Assembly: GCA_963662815.2 (NCBI GenBank)
Contig: CAXXWA010000040.1
Location: forward strand, 248,001 to 312,000
From: JAPPHA01 sp963662815
GTDB taxonomy: Bacteria > Pseudomonadota > Alphaproteobacteria > Rhodobacterales > Rhodobacteraceae
Length of the DNA: 64,000 bases
Reading direction: 5' to 3'
Position numbers and translations under genes: made by a program
Shown: piece by piece, positions 55,920 through 64,000 of the stretch
Layout: every line of letters begins with the position of its first letter
How positions within the stretch are numbered: position 1 is the stretch's first letter
The notes under the pieces: generated by a model
Told to the model about the DNA's origin: nothing
The model's database searches: none
Seen by the model: the letters and a program-made list of their open reading frames with translations, nothing else

Positions 55920-57455
55920 ATGGAACTGAATCTCGACCCGCCCCTAGCGTTCCAGGATCGCCTTGTCCCGAAAGGGACAAGACTGGCCGGTTGGGCAGCG
56001 CTGACAAATGGACTTGGGATCGCGGCCCCAGTCCGGGCAGCGAGCATCGTTGCCAGCGGTTATATTAAGGGAAGCCGGCGCGACGAATCCGGATGGACCG
56101 CTTTCGACAAACGGTATTGGCCGGGCAACCATGTCACGGATCATATCGCTTTCGCCCTGCGCCATGAGCGGTTCGACCCGCTCGTGCTCAAACGCGTGTT
56201 GGATGCCGTGGAACCGGAGACGATTTCGGCCTTCGTGCGCGGCGCGCCGGTCGGGACGGTCACCCGCCGGGTCTGGTTTTTCTACGAGAGCATGACTGGC
56301 CGGCGGCTGCCAATCGACGACGCACCAACCGTGACAGCCGTCGATGCTCTCGATCCCAAGAGTTACGTAACCGGCAAAGCCGTGCTGTCGAAGCGCCACC
56401 GCGTACGGGACAACCTGCTCGGCACGGGTTGCTATTGCCCGGTTATTCGCCGCACCAGGACTCTCGAAGACTATCGGGAAAGCCGCCTTGCCGGCAAGGC
56501 TGCAGAAACCGTTGGCCAAACCAGCCGAAGCCTGATCTCCCGGGCCGCGAACTTTCTGTTGCTTGCAGATAGCCGTGCCAGCTTTGCCATCGAAGGTGAG
56601 CGACCGCCGCGCAGCCGACTTGAGCGCTGGGGCCGTGCCGTCCTCCAAGCCGGCAAGAATCGACTGACACTCGATGAACTCAACCGACTTCACAGTGTCC
56701 TAATAGAGGACAGCCGCTTTGTCCGGGCGGGCTTGCGCCCTGACGGGGTGTTCCTCGGCGAACGCGACCACAATGGCGATCCCCTGCCTGAATTCATTGG
56801 CGCAAGGTCGGATGATCTGCCCGTCCTGCTGGATGACATGCTAGCGGCCAACAAGCGCATGACCGCAAGCGCGGTCGACCCAGTGCTTCAGGCAGCGGCC
56901 ACGGCGTTCGGCTTTGTCTATATTCACCCTTACCAGGATGGAAATGGCCGCCTGCACCGCTGCCTGATCCATCATGTGTTGGCGGAACGGGAATTCACAC
57001 CGCCGGGCATAGTCTTTCCCGTTTCCGCCGTAATGCTGGACCGGATCGACAAATATCGTCGTACGCTGCAAGGCCATTCCGGATCGCTGATGCCCTTCAT
57101 CAACTGGCAGTCGACGGCCGACCGGAACGTCAAGGTCCTCAACAGTACAGCCGACCTATACCGGTATTTCGATTGCACGGCTGAAGCCGAGTTTTTGTAC
57201 TCCTGTGTTGCTCGCACGGTCGAACACGACCTGCCGAACGAGGTCGATTACTTGCGCCGCCACGATGAAGCGCAACGGCGCATCATGGAGACGGTGGAGA
57301 TGCCCGACCGACTTGTGCAGGACCTGATCATGTTCATTCGGCAAAACGATGGAAAATTGCCGAAAAGACGCCGCGCTAAAGAGTTCGCAGCCTTAACCGA
57401 TGAAGAAGTGGCACAAATCGAGACAATTTGCGAAGCGGTCTTCGGCGATGGCTGA
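55920..57455 (+). CDS. fic: Fic family protein AMP-transferase
   Basis: 511 residues from ATG 55920. The Fic core motif HPYQDGNGRLHR is intact, with catalytic histidine and phosphate-binding residues, in FGFVYIHPYQDGNGRLHRCL. An N-terminal inhibitory helix is present in RASFAIEGERP, fitting (S/T)xxxE(G/N), so this is a self-inhibited class II Fic. The first 180 residues are an unassigned domain (TRLAGWAALTNGLGIAAPVR). The C-terminal tail is helical and may contain a winged-helix unit. Fic enzymes attach AMP or other nucleotide parts to proteins. Flanking IS1595 debris suggests gain by transfer. Confidence 0.88.
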   Translation: MELNLDPPLAFQDRLVPKGTRLAGWAALTNGLGIAAPVRAASIVASGYIKGSRRDESGWTAFDKRYWPGNHVTDHIAFALRHERFDPLVLKRVLDAVEPETISAFVRGAPVGTVTRRVWFFYESMTGRRLPIDDAPTVTAVDALDPKSYVTGKAVLSKRHRVRDNLLGTGCYCPVIRRTRTLEDYRESRLAGKAAETVGQTSRSLISRAANFLLLADSRASFAIEGERPPRSRLERWGRAVLQAGKNRLTLDELNRLHSVLIEDSRFVRAGLRPDGVFLGERDHNGDPLPEFIGARSDDLPVLLDDMLAANKRMTASAVDPVLQAAATAFGFVYIHPYQDGNGRLHRCLIHHVLAEREFTPPGIVFPVSAVMLDRIDKYRRTLQGHSGSLMPFINWQSTADRNVKVLNSTADLYRYFDCTAEAEFLYSCVARTVEHDLPNEVDYLRRHDEAQRRIMETVEMPDRLVQDLIMFIRQNDGKLPKRRRAKEFAALTDEEVAQIETICEAVFGDG

Positions 57456-57826
57456 CACGAACGCATCAGAACTCAGTTGCCCTGCCCGGATCGGTTTTCG
57501 GAAGAAAACGTGTTTGATCCATAGAGCATCATATGCGTTCTGGCCTCGTTTCCGGCTATGGGGCCAAGGCTGAACCCTGAATTGTTATGATTGTTCAAGA
57601 CCCCCGTTCCACGTTCCGCTTCGTGGTTCCGCGTAGCCAGCCTGCCGCCTTGCCTGCGATAGTTTCCGCCGCCCCCGATCCGGAGCGAAGAAATGCCGGG
57701 GAAAGACAAGAAGGGAGCACGAAGATCGACTTGTGGCGCAAGGTTCTGGCGGTATTGAATGCCGGGGACAGCGCCTCTCCTTCCCCGCACGTCTAGCGCC
57801 GGGGGCAGGCGCAAAGGGGTCCGGCA
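57456..57826. other. Gene-free stretch between fic and GH116
   Basis: About 370 bases. A hairpin GTTTTC-GGAA-GAAAAC at about 57493-57508 lies 38 bases after the fic stop and could end its transcript, but no T-run follows. No protein family recognised in the remainder. Confidence 0.4.
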
Positions 57827-60154
57827 ATGCTGCGCAACGATCCGTTCCTCCTGCCTGCGGCGTCGCTGCGGCGTCCCGCGGGGCATGTGCTGCCGTCTTC
57901 ATCCGGAAAGATGGAACGGCTGCTTCAGCCGCTGACCGCCACGGGCGTCCCCCTTGGCGGCATCGGCACCGGTGGAGTAACCCGTGCTTCAGACGGGCGG
58001 TTCAGCAGGTGGACCATCAAGGGCGGGGGCGTGGCGAGTTTTGCGATGCCCTGCAATGGATTCCTCGTCCGGGTCCGACGGCAGGATCAGGCACCTTTTG
58101 CGCTCGCCCTGCAACCGCCCCCCGCAAGCGGCGAACTTGGCTCCTTCGAATTCGAACGAACGCCTCCCGAGTGGGGCGGTCTCTTCCCGTTCTCGTGGCA
58201 CCGGCATGCACCGCTGGCGGGCGTCGAAGCAGAATGTCTATCGTTCTCTCCCGTCATTCCGAAGGATCTATCCTCCTCAATGCTACCGGTTGCCCTTTTC
58301 AAGTGGCGGCTGACCAACACCGGGGAAACGGTCGCCGACGTCTCGCTTGCCCTTTCCTTCGCCAACCTGAACGGATGGTTCGAATCGTTTCACGAGGGCC
58401 GACCGTCCAGGGTGGTGGCCGGCTGCCACAACAGACCGTCTGACTTTCAGGGAGGAACAGGGGTCGTCCTGGATCGTCGACGCACTGCCGAGGAACCTGT
58501 GGAAGGTACGGGAGAATGGGCCATTGCGGCATTTGCCGGCGCAGGCGCGAGTTTCTCCCGCACGGTTTGCTTCGATGGCGCAGGGGATGGCGCCGAATTC
58601 TGGGACGCGTTCGTCGACAGCGGCGACGCTCCCGATCTCGGCAGCGGCTGGGTTACCGAGAGCGGATTCCGCGAGTCGCCGCCGGCGCATCCCGCCGCCG
58701 CCGTTTCCGCGCGATTGACCGTGCGCCCCGGAGAAAGCTGCGAAGTGCTGGCGACGCTCGCGTGGGACCTGCCGAGAATCTCGTTCGGGCAAGGCCGGAC
58801 GTGGTTTCGCGGTTATACCGACGAATGGAGCCGAAACGGCCGGAACTCGGAGCGGATAACGGAGTTGGCCCGCCAGTCCTCGCAGGACTGGGAAAGGCGA
58901 ATCTCCGAATGGCACGAGCAAGTCGGCACGGAGCTCGGCAGCGCCCCGCATCGGGCCGGAATGGCGATCAACGAGACCTACTTTCTCGTGGACGGCCTCA
59001 CCGTGCTGACTTCGGCCCATGGGTCGCCTGACGGAGTGCGGCATTTCGGGATCATCGAGTGCCACGACTACGCGCTCTACAACACGCTGGATCTCTGGAT
59101 CTACGCCGCGGAGGCGGTGGCTCGGTTCTTTCCGGAACTTGCCGCAAGCGTCGTGCGCGATTACGCGGAACACCTGGTCCCCGGTGACGCGGGACGCCGC
59201 CGGCACGGACAGGCGAGGAACCTGTTTCCGATCAATCTGGAACGTGCATGTCCGCACGACCTCGGCGGTCCTGGGGAGGACCCCTTTGTCACCCCGAATT
59301 CCTACACGTATCGCGACGGCACCCTTTGGAAGGACCTGAACTGCGACTTCGTCCTTTGCGTGTACCGGGACGGACGGCACATGGATGCCGATTGGCGGTC
59401 TCGACGCTTTCCGGCAGTTCGTGCCGCCATCGACCATCTGCAGCAGTACGACCGGGACGGGGACGGTCTGATCGAGAACGACGGCATCCCTGACCAGACA
59501 TTCGACAACATCCCGATGACAGGTCCGTCAAGCTATTGCGGAGGTCTGTGGATCGCAGCGCTTCGCGCCGCGGCTGAACTCGCTGTGGAGGCAGGTGCAA
59601 CGAGCCTCGCGGAGGACTGGAAGAAACAGTCTGACCGCGCAGCTTCCGCCTACAATGAACGACTCTTCAACGGGAAATGGTTTCGCGTCGACACGGACGG
59701 TCCTTTCTCCGAGGCGTGCTTCATAGAGCAGCTCTTCGGCCCCTTCCTGGCACGCCGCCTTGGACTTGGCGACATCGTGCCGCAAAGCAGCGCAGAAAGT
59801 GCGCTGAAGACGATCTACGAGCGAAATTTCCTCGAGGCGGGCGGCGGAGAGGGCGCCGTGTCTTTGACAGGCATTCCCGACGATGCGATGGCCCTGCTTC
59901 CGCACCAGGAGGACACGAGCTTCCAGACGGCCGAGATACAGCCGGGATTCAACTTCAGCTATGCCGCTCAGCTGGAAGCGTGGAACCTGTTCAGCGAGGC
60001 AGACGTTCTTCGGCGCGCACTGTGCCGCGAACTCCATGAAAGGAGGAACTTGTTGTTTCAGACGCCGGCCGCCTTTGACAGGGGCCGGCCGACATGCCGG
60101 GCGATCCTCAACATGCGGCCGCTTGCAGCGTGGTGGATCGCCGAGCCTGATTGA
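57827..60154 (+). CDS. GH116 family glycoside hydrolase (non-lysosomal glucosylceramidase-like)
   Basis: 775 residues. The N-terminal beta-domain has PLGGIGTGGVTRASDGRFSR, the hallmark of the GBA2-type N domain, and GLFPFSWHRH. The C-terminal alpha/alpha barrel shows FGIIECHDYALYNTLDLWIY (nucleophile region), then DRDGDGLIENDGIPDQTFDN (acid/base region), then EIQPGFNFSYAAQLEAWNL. GH116 enzymes cut beta-glucosides or beta-xylosides, including glucosylceramide. No signal peptide is visible, so it should be cytoplasmic. It is a solitary gene in a mobile region, without sugar transport genes next to it. Confidence 0.88.
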   Translation: MLRNDPFLLPAASLRRPAGHVLPSSSGKMERLLQPLTATGVPLGGIGTGGVTRASDGRFSRWTIKGGGVASFAMPCNGFLVRVRRQDQAPFALALQPPPASGELGSFEFERTPPEWGGLFPFSWHRHAPLAGVEAECLSFSPVIPKDLSSSMLPVALFKWRLTNTGETVADVSLALSFANLNGWFESFHEGRPSRVVAGCHNRPSDFQGGTGVVLDRRRTAEEPVEGTGEWAIAAFAGAGASFSRTVCFDGAGDGAEFWDAFVDSGDAPDLGSGWVTESGFRESPPAHPAAAVSARLTVRPGESCEVLATLAWDLPRISFGQGRTWFRGYTDEWSRNGRNSERITELARQSSQDWERRISEWHEQVGTELGSAPHRAGMAINETYFLVDGLTVLTSAHGSPDGVRHFGIIECHDYALYNTLDLWIYAAEAVARFFPELAASVVRDYAEHLVPGDAGRRRHGQARNLFPINLERACPHDLGGPGEDPFVTPNSYTYRDGTLWKDLNCDFVLCVYRDGRHMDADWRSRRFPAVRAAIDHLQQYDRDGDGLIENDGIPDQTFDNIPMTGPSSYCGGLWIAALRAAAELAVEAGATSLAEDWKKQSDRAASAYNERLFNGKWFRVDTDGPFSEACFIEQLFGPFLARRLGLGDIVPQSSAESALKTIYERNFLEAGGGEGAVSLTGIPDDAMALLPHQEDTSFQTAEIQPGFNFSYAAQLEAWNLFSEADVLRRALCRELHERRNLLFQTPAAFDRGRPTCRAILNMRPLAAWWIAEPD

Positions 60155-60519
60155 CCAAGCCGTCATTCCGCTGGATGAATGCAGTCCTTTCCCGCATGCC
60201 GATTGCGGTGCACTTTACGTCCATACTGCTCCGGAGGCAGCCCACGGGAAAGACAAATGTCCGGCTCCCGAAAGTGAACTTTCCCGTCCCAAGATGGTAG
60301 ACGATCCCCGCGCTTTCTTCTGCGACAAGGACCGTCAGCCGCAAACCACTTGAGATGCCTGAAATCCGCCCAACTGAAGGAACAGAACAAATATTTCTGT
60401 GAGCGACCGACTTGTCCTGCGAGCCTGTTCCCGAACCGGGCGGACAGCCCCGCTCAAGCCGTCCATGAAGGCACCTAGCCGAAAGCGGATCAGGGTCCGC
60501 AGCGGATCTCTCGACGCCG
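60155..60519. other. Gene-free stretch after GH116
   Basis: About 365 bases with no recognised gene. It contains the 9-base inverted repeat listed separately. Confidence 0.4.
60244..60287. repeat. 9-base inverted repeat, 26-base spacer
   Basis: ACGGGAAAG (60244-60252) and CTTTCCCGT (60279-60287) are perfect reverse complements. It is located 90 bases after the GH116 stop. It could be a terminator stem with a large loop or an old mobile-element end; no T-run follows. Confidence 0.35.
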
Positions 60520-60765
60520 GTGGCACCAGACGACGAACCGCGCTTCCGCGCACTGACGGACGAGCACCACTGTCCCGACGCGCCGACGAAGATCGGCCAG
60601 ACGGTCTGGCATGCGGCCGACGACGGCAGCAGCGAACGGCCGGCGCTGGCCGCCTTCCCGGCTGCGGCGCCCAGATGCGGCGCACGCGACACTTGGATCG
60701 GACGGGGCCGGTGCGAGCAGCTCTAGCGGCTGCACTTGATCGCGAACAACTTGCGCCTGCTTCTT
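60520..60765 (+). pseudogene. N-terminal DUF4338 (DruA-like) remnant cut by IS630
   Basis: One frame reads EPRFRALTDEHHCPDAPTKI, GQTVWHAADDG, LAAFPAAAPRCGARDTWIGR, then a stop, then RLHLIANNLRLLLL. This follows the DUF4338 N-terminal plan (F..LMD.HHYLG.....G....Y......G..LA...F..AA..C..RD.WIGW....R...L.L..NN.RFL.L). The reading frame contains a stop codon and the gene is interrupted by the IS630-type element starting at 60766. The C-terminal half is not found beyond the elements. A separate C-terminal DUF4338 piece is at 21530-21850. Confidence 0.55.
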
Positions 60766-61948
60766 CTAGTCTTCTGTAACAGTAGTTGCCATCAAGGCGA
60801 CAGATGACGCGAGCAGGAGGCGGTTCGATGAGAGGCAAGGCGGTGGAAGTGGTGCTGAGCGCCGAGGAGCGGGCGTTTCTCGAGGCGCATGTCCGAAAGC
60901 ACAAGGCGCCGCGGTCGCTGTCCGACCGCTGCAGGATCATCCTGCTCTGCGCCGAGGGGCTCCGGAGCAGGGAGGTCGCGGAGCGTGCCGGGGTGCACGG
61001 GCACACGGTCGGAAAGCGGCGCAGGCGGTTCGCCGAGAGGCGCATCGAGGGCCTCTCCGGACGAGTGCAGGTCCGGCCGGCCCCGCACCGTGACGGACGA
61101 GAAGGCGGCCGAGGCGGGCGGGCGGACGCCGACCACGATGCCGAAGGACGCGACGCGCTGGCCGGTCCGGAGCATGGCCGAGAGGACGGGCGTGTCGCAC
61201 GCGACGGTGCACCGGATCCGGTCGGCGTTCAGCCTGAAGCCGCACCGGAGCGGGACGTTCAAGCTGTCGACGGACCCGCTGTTCGTCGACAAGGTGCAGG
61301 ACATCGCGGGGCTCTGCATGGCCCCGCCGGACCGCGCGGTCGTCCCGTTCGTGGACGGGAAGCCGCGGATCCGGGCCCTGGACCGGACGCAGCCGGTCCT
61401 GCCGATGGCGCCGGGCGCGGCCGGGCGGAGAACCCGCGACTGCGTCCGCCACGGCACGACGACGCTCTTCGCCGCGCTCGACGTCGCCACCGGCGCGGCG
61501 GCCGGCAAGCGCTTCGGCCGCCATCGCGCCACGGAGTTCCCGGCTTCCTCAAGGAGGTCGAGGCGGCGGTGCCCGACGGGCTGGACGTGCACCTGGCGAT
61601 GGACAGCCACGCGACGCACAAGACGGAGAAGGCGAGGAAACGGCTTGCCCGCCGCAGGCACTGGCACATCCATTTCACGCCGACCTCGGCGTCATGGCTG
61701 AACCTGGTCGAGCGCTGGTTCGCGGAACCGACCGGGAAGAAGCTGCAGCGGAGCGCGCATCGCCCGGTCGCCGAACTCGAGGCGGACATCATGTCGTTCA
61801 TCGACGCGCACAACGAGAACCCGCGGCCCTGCAAACGGGTCAAGTCCGCCGACGAGATCCTTGCGTCGGTCAGGAGGTTCTGCCTCAAGATGAGCGAACC
61901 CGGCGCAAGCGAAAATGTTTGATGCGAACTTAAGATTCGGGAGACTAG
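60766..61948 (+). mobile_element. IS630-family insertion sequence, 1.18 kb
   Basis: Ends carry matching inverted repeats: CTAGTCTTCTG then AGTTGCCATCAA at the left, and on the other strand from 61948 CTAGTCTCCCG then AGTTCGCATCAA. The element contains one transposase, in three frame segments. IS630 elements insert at TA; here both ends are within CTAG, so a TA duplication is consistent. The right end is shared with the neighbouring IS5-type element. Confidence 0.75.
60828..61922 (+). pseudogene. IS630-family transposase with two frame changes
   Basis: Start ATG 60828 with AGGAGG seven bases upstream. Frame one gives the helix-turn-helix part: VVLSAEERAFLEAHVRKHKA and SREVAERAGVHGHTVGKRRR. 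From about 61060 the second frame continues: DECRSGRPRTVTDEKAAE, then GVSHATVHRIRSAFSLKPHR and VPFVDGKPRIRALDRTQPVL. From about 61540 the first frame returns: VHLAMDSHATHKTEKARKRL and HFTPTSASWLNLVERWFAEP. The catalytic D, D, E positions are present, but the usual VDEK block reads VDGK. The two changes cancel each other, so the ends stay in frame. Confidence 0.75.
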
Positions 61949-62768
61949 GCTGTGGACTCAATTAACCGGCTTGCGACCCGCCGGAGCAGGAACCGGCTGA
62001 TGGCCAGGCGCACGGTGGACAGGAAGTTGCGCGCGGTCTTGTCGCAGCGCGTTGCGACCCTCCGGAACTCCCTGGTCCTGCCGATGAATCTCTCGACCGG
62101 ACTGCGCTCCCGGCATGCCTCGCGGTCAAGCCCGCGCTGCTCGTTCCGGCTGGACTTCGGCGGAATGACCGCGGTCGCTCCGGCCGCCGAAATCATGTCG
62201 AGGATGGCGTTGCCGTCGCAATCCCTGTCGCCGATCACCGTCTCGTCCGGCCCGAGCCCCTCGAGGAGCGCCCCGGCCTGCGTGCAGTCGGCCGCCTGTC
62301 CGGGGGCCGGGAGCACGGCCTTCACGAGTTCGTTTCCGTCGATGCCGGTGCGGACCTTCGTGGTCCTGCCGCCGCGGCTCAACCCGACCTCGGGAGGCTC
62401 GCCGTCCCGTGGGGCGCCCGCGCCGTGCCTGCGGACGCGGATCGACGAGGAGTCCACCATGCGCAGTCGAAGCTCCCCGCTGCCGCCGTCGCCGTCGTTG
62501 TCGTCGCCTTCCGCAAGTTCCTGAAGTTTCGACATTATCTTCTCCCGGAGGCCGTTCCTGCTCCACCGGTTGTAGCGGTTGAAGCAGGTCGTGTACGGAC
62601 CGTAGCGCTCCGGCAGGTCGCGCCACGGCGTGCCGGTGCGCAGCACGAAGAAGATGCCGTCCATCACCCGCCTGTCATGCACCCGTCTCGGGCCCTGTTG
62701 CTTCCGGGAAGCACGGAGCGGAGGATTTTCCACTCCGCATCCGTCATGTCGTGCCGGTCGCCGCTCAT
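61945..62768 (-). CDS. IS5-family transposase (two overlapping frames)
   Basis: First frame from ATG 62768: MSGDRHDMTDAEWKILRSVL then PGSNRAR, ending in a stop about 33 codons on. The main frame continues RRVMDGIFFVLRTGTPWRDL, then PERYGPYTTCFNRYNRWSRN, LRMVDSSSIRVRRHG (first D), ETVIGDRDCDGNAILDMI (second D), and SPVERFIGRTREFRRVATRC (E), with DKTARNFLSTVRLA. One frame change at about 62690 joins them. IS427-type elements often use two overlapping frames, so it may be functional through programmed shifting. The stop codon lies in the shared CTAG of the left border. Confidence 0.75.
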
Positions 62769-62846
62769 GCTTCGAACTTCTTGTCTGGACGGTTTCCGGC
62801 AGGAATCGCGGAGGCGCGGGAATGCCGAATGTTTTGGGTACAGTGC
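61949..62846 (-). mobile_element. IS5-family (IS427-like) insertion sequence, 0.9 kb
   Basis: The element is bordered by CTAG at 61945-61948 and CTAG at 62847-62850, a 4-base target duplication typical of this IS5 subgroup. Weak inverted ends: GCTGTGGAC at the left and, on the other strand, GCACTGTACC at the right. It abuts the IS630-type element, using the CTAG at its right end as the target, so it inserted later. It encodes a single DDE transposase on the minus strand. Confidence 0.65.
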
Positions 62847-62850
62847 CTAG

Positions 62851-63148
62851 AGGTCTCTGTACCATGTGTTCGAAAGGAGGAGATGAATTGACCCAAATTT
62901 TGAACACTGCCGAAACCCATCGTGATGAAAGTCCGTGAGAAATAGAACCCATTATTCAAGACACAATCCTGTACGAATGGGATAACCACACCTGCGGTAG
63001 TGCGAAGACAGATCGCAAAGCGGGATCATGTGTTGAGCAAAAAATCGTTTCTGTCGAGGTCACCAAGGGGTGGCAGTTCAATCGGCCGCCCCCGTTGCGT
63101 CAGGCCGTCAGGGCTATTGCTTGCGAGGGAGGTAAGGAGGAGGATGAC
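62851..63148. other. Gene-free stretch before the RHH/PIN pair
   Basis: About 300 bases, less GC-rich than its neighbours (for example AATTGACCCAAATTTTGAAC near 62890). It probably carries the promoter of the toxin-antitoxin pair. No operator repeat was clearly seen. Confidence 0.35.
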
Positions 63149-63508
63149 ATGAAAGGACAAACGGTTACGGTTCGGCTCGACAAGAATCTGGCGGCGCTCC
63201 TCGAGGAAGTGAGCGCGGAAGACGGCCAGGAGCCGTCGAGTCTTCTGCGAACCTCGGCCGGGACCTTCCTGGCAATGTCAACGCATGCGCGAAAGCTGAT
63301 CCGGGACATGGAGCAGAACGGCACGGAGCGTGAGCGCGAATTCCTTGCCGACTGCGCTTCGCAGGCGATTCTTTCGGCGATCATCACGATCGTCGAGGAC
63401 CGCAACATTCCGAGGCTCCGCGAGGAGGACAGGCGCAACAGGAAAAACACGGAACTTGTGACCGAGGAAGAGATCGCGGCGGAGGCAGTTCGCCTGTGCC
63501 ATATGTAG
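63149..63508 (+). CDS. CopG/RHH-type antitoxin
   Basis: 119 residues from ATG 63149, with AAGGAGG in the ribosome site region 14 to 8 bases upstream. The start MKGQTVTVRLDKNLAALLEE has the ribbon-helix-helix pattern (short beta strand TVTVRL and two helices, ending SSLLRTSAGTFL). The rest is a charged helix-rich tail (EDRRNRKNTELVTEEEIAAE), which usually folds over the toxin. It overlaps the following PIN gene by 13 bases, as is usual for a toxin-antitoxin operon. Confidence 0.75.
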   Translation: MKGQTVTVRLDKNLAALLEEVSAEDGQEPSSLLRTSAGTFLAMSTHARKLIRDMEQNGTEREREFLADCASQAILSAIITIVEDRNIPRLREEDRRNRKNTELVTEEEIAAEAVRLCHM

Positions 63509-63951
63509 TGTCCGAAGGGCGGACGGTCCGGCTTTGCCTGGACATCAACGTCCTCTTTCACGGCTTTCCGGAGCAGGCAGAAAGATCTTCGTCCAGCGTC
63601 CTGCTCCGAGTTGCTCGGTTACGCCCGGGCACGGGCATTTCCAGGGGGGGGACGGTGCGGCCATTTGACGAGTTCGAGGAAGACCGCCACTTTCTGCTCA
63701 CGGCGATGGCCGGACGCGCGGACATTCTGGTTACGCAGAACCTGCGCCACTTCCGCCGCAGCAAGGCGGTCATGTTCGAGCGCGACGACATGTTCGTGAT
63801 CGCAAACGCGGCCCATCGCCTGGTTGTTGGCGATCCGCATTTCGCGGCGTACTGGCTGCGGCAGGGCGTCGTTCCGGACTCGAACATGGTTGCATCGAAA
63901 CCTTACGAGTTCCATCCCCTGACGAAAGATCCCGGAACGCCGGAACCATGA
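63496..63951 (+). CDS. PIN-domain toxin, internally shortened
   Basis: 151 residues from GTG 63496 (a second GTG at 63508 is possible). The first acidic motif is VRLCLDINVLFHG; the later block AMAGRADILVTQNLRHFRRS and the closing FAAYWLRQG fit PIN toxins. Between them only about 50 residues remain (SSSSVLLRVARLRPGTGISR and a glycine-rich link), where the family has about 100, and the central acidic residue block is not clear. A deletion with an in-frame repair is likely, so nuclease activity is doubtful. The antitoxin looks intact. Confidence 0.65.
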   Translation: MPYVVSEGRTVRLCLDINVLFHGFPEQAERSSSSVLLRVARLRPGTGISRGGTVRPFDEFEEDRHFLLTAMAGRADILVTQNLRHFRRSKAVMFERDDMFVIANAAHRLVVGDPHFAAYWLRQGVVPDSNMVASKPYEFHPLTKDPGTPEP

Positions 63952-64000
63952 CGTTCTTGGAGCCGGGGCGCTGGCGGGTGTGACCGCCGCCATTGTGGCA

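Overview
The window is GC-rich, densely coded bacterial chromosome, most probably from an alphaproteobacterium of the Rhodobacterales type. Evidence: a tRNA-His with A73 and no encoded G-1, a hallmark of many alphaproteobacteria; MmcB, DUF3572 and DUF4174 proteins; a fused PntA; and the clustering of pccB, pccA and a single-chain methylmalonyl-CoA mutase. The lineage is an inference from gene content only.

Left part (1-30.4 kb) is mainly core metabolism. It opens with the end of a GspC/PilP-like protein. A minus-strand molybdenum-enzyme maturation group follows: coxD, coxE, xdhC and a fused molybdopterin-binding/NTP-transferase gene that carries a 1-base frameshift. Next come mgtE and an XRE-ImmA/IrrE regulator paired with a decayed PIN toxin. 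Urate breakdown (puuD, uraD) and cytidine deaminase precede a propionate block (prpE, methylmalonyl-CoA mutase, pccA, pccB) that carries propionate to succinyl-CoA, except for the epimerase, which is not in the window. A drug-efflux MFS gene, coxG, a GMC oxidoreductase, pyrE, pntAB and yebC complete this part.

From 30.4 to 36.8 kb lies a gene graveyard between core genes: a frameshifted KAP-type P-loop NTPase, an AAC(6')-like acetyltransferase, an intact HigB toxin whose HigA antitoxin has an in-frame TAG, and a broken insertion sequence of about 1.5 kb.

From 36.8 to 55.4 kb the sequence is again well kept: cytochromes b561 and c, a SLC13-type permease, an EamA exporter, ymdB, 5-formyltetrahydrofolate cyclo-ligase with a 6S-RNA-like structured segment upstream, an MmcB-DUF7002 fusion, tRNA-His, an MttB-family methyltransferase divergent from a GlxA-type regulator, a HAD phosphatase, a 1065-residue self-sufficient reductive dehalogenase, and an ECF sigma/EF-hand/metal-sensor module followed by ygfZ and an arsenosugar-type glycosyltransferase.

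The right end (55.4-64 kb) is mobile again: an IS1595 remnant, a Fic protein, a GH116 glycosidase, a DUF4338 remnant cut by an IS630-family element, an IS5-family element placed exactly at its end with a CTAG duplication, and an RHH/PIN toxin-antitoxin pair whose toxin looks internally shortened.

The strongest points for follow-up are the reductive dehalogenase, the MmcB-DUF7002 fusion, the HigBA nonsense allele, the 6S-like RNA, and the repeated decay of defence and toxin-antitoxin genes beside insertion sequences.
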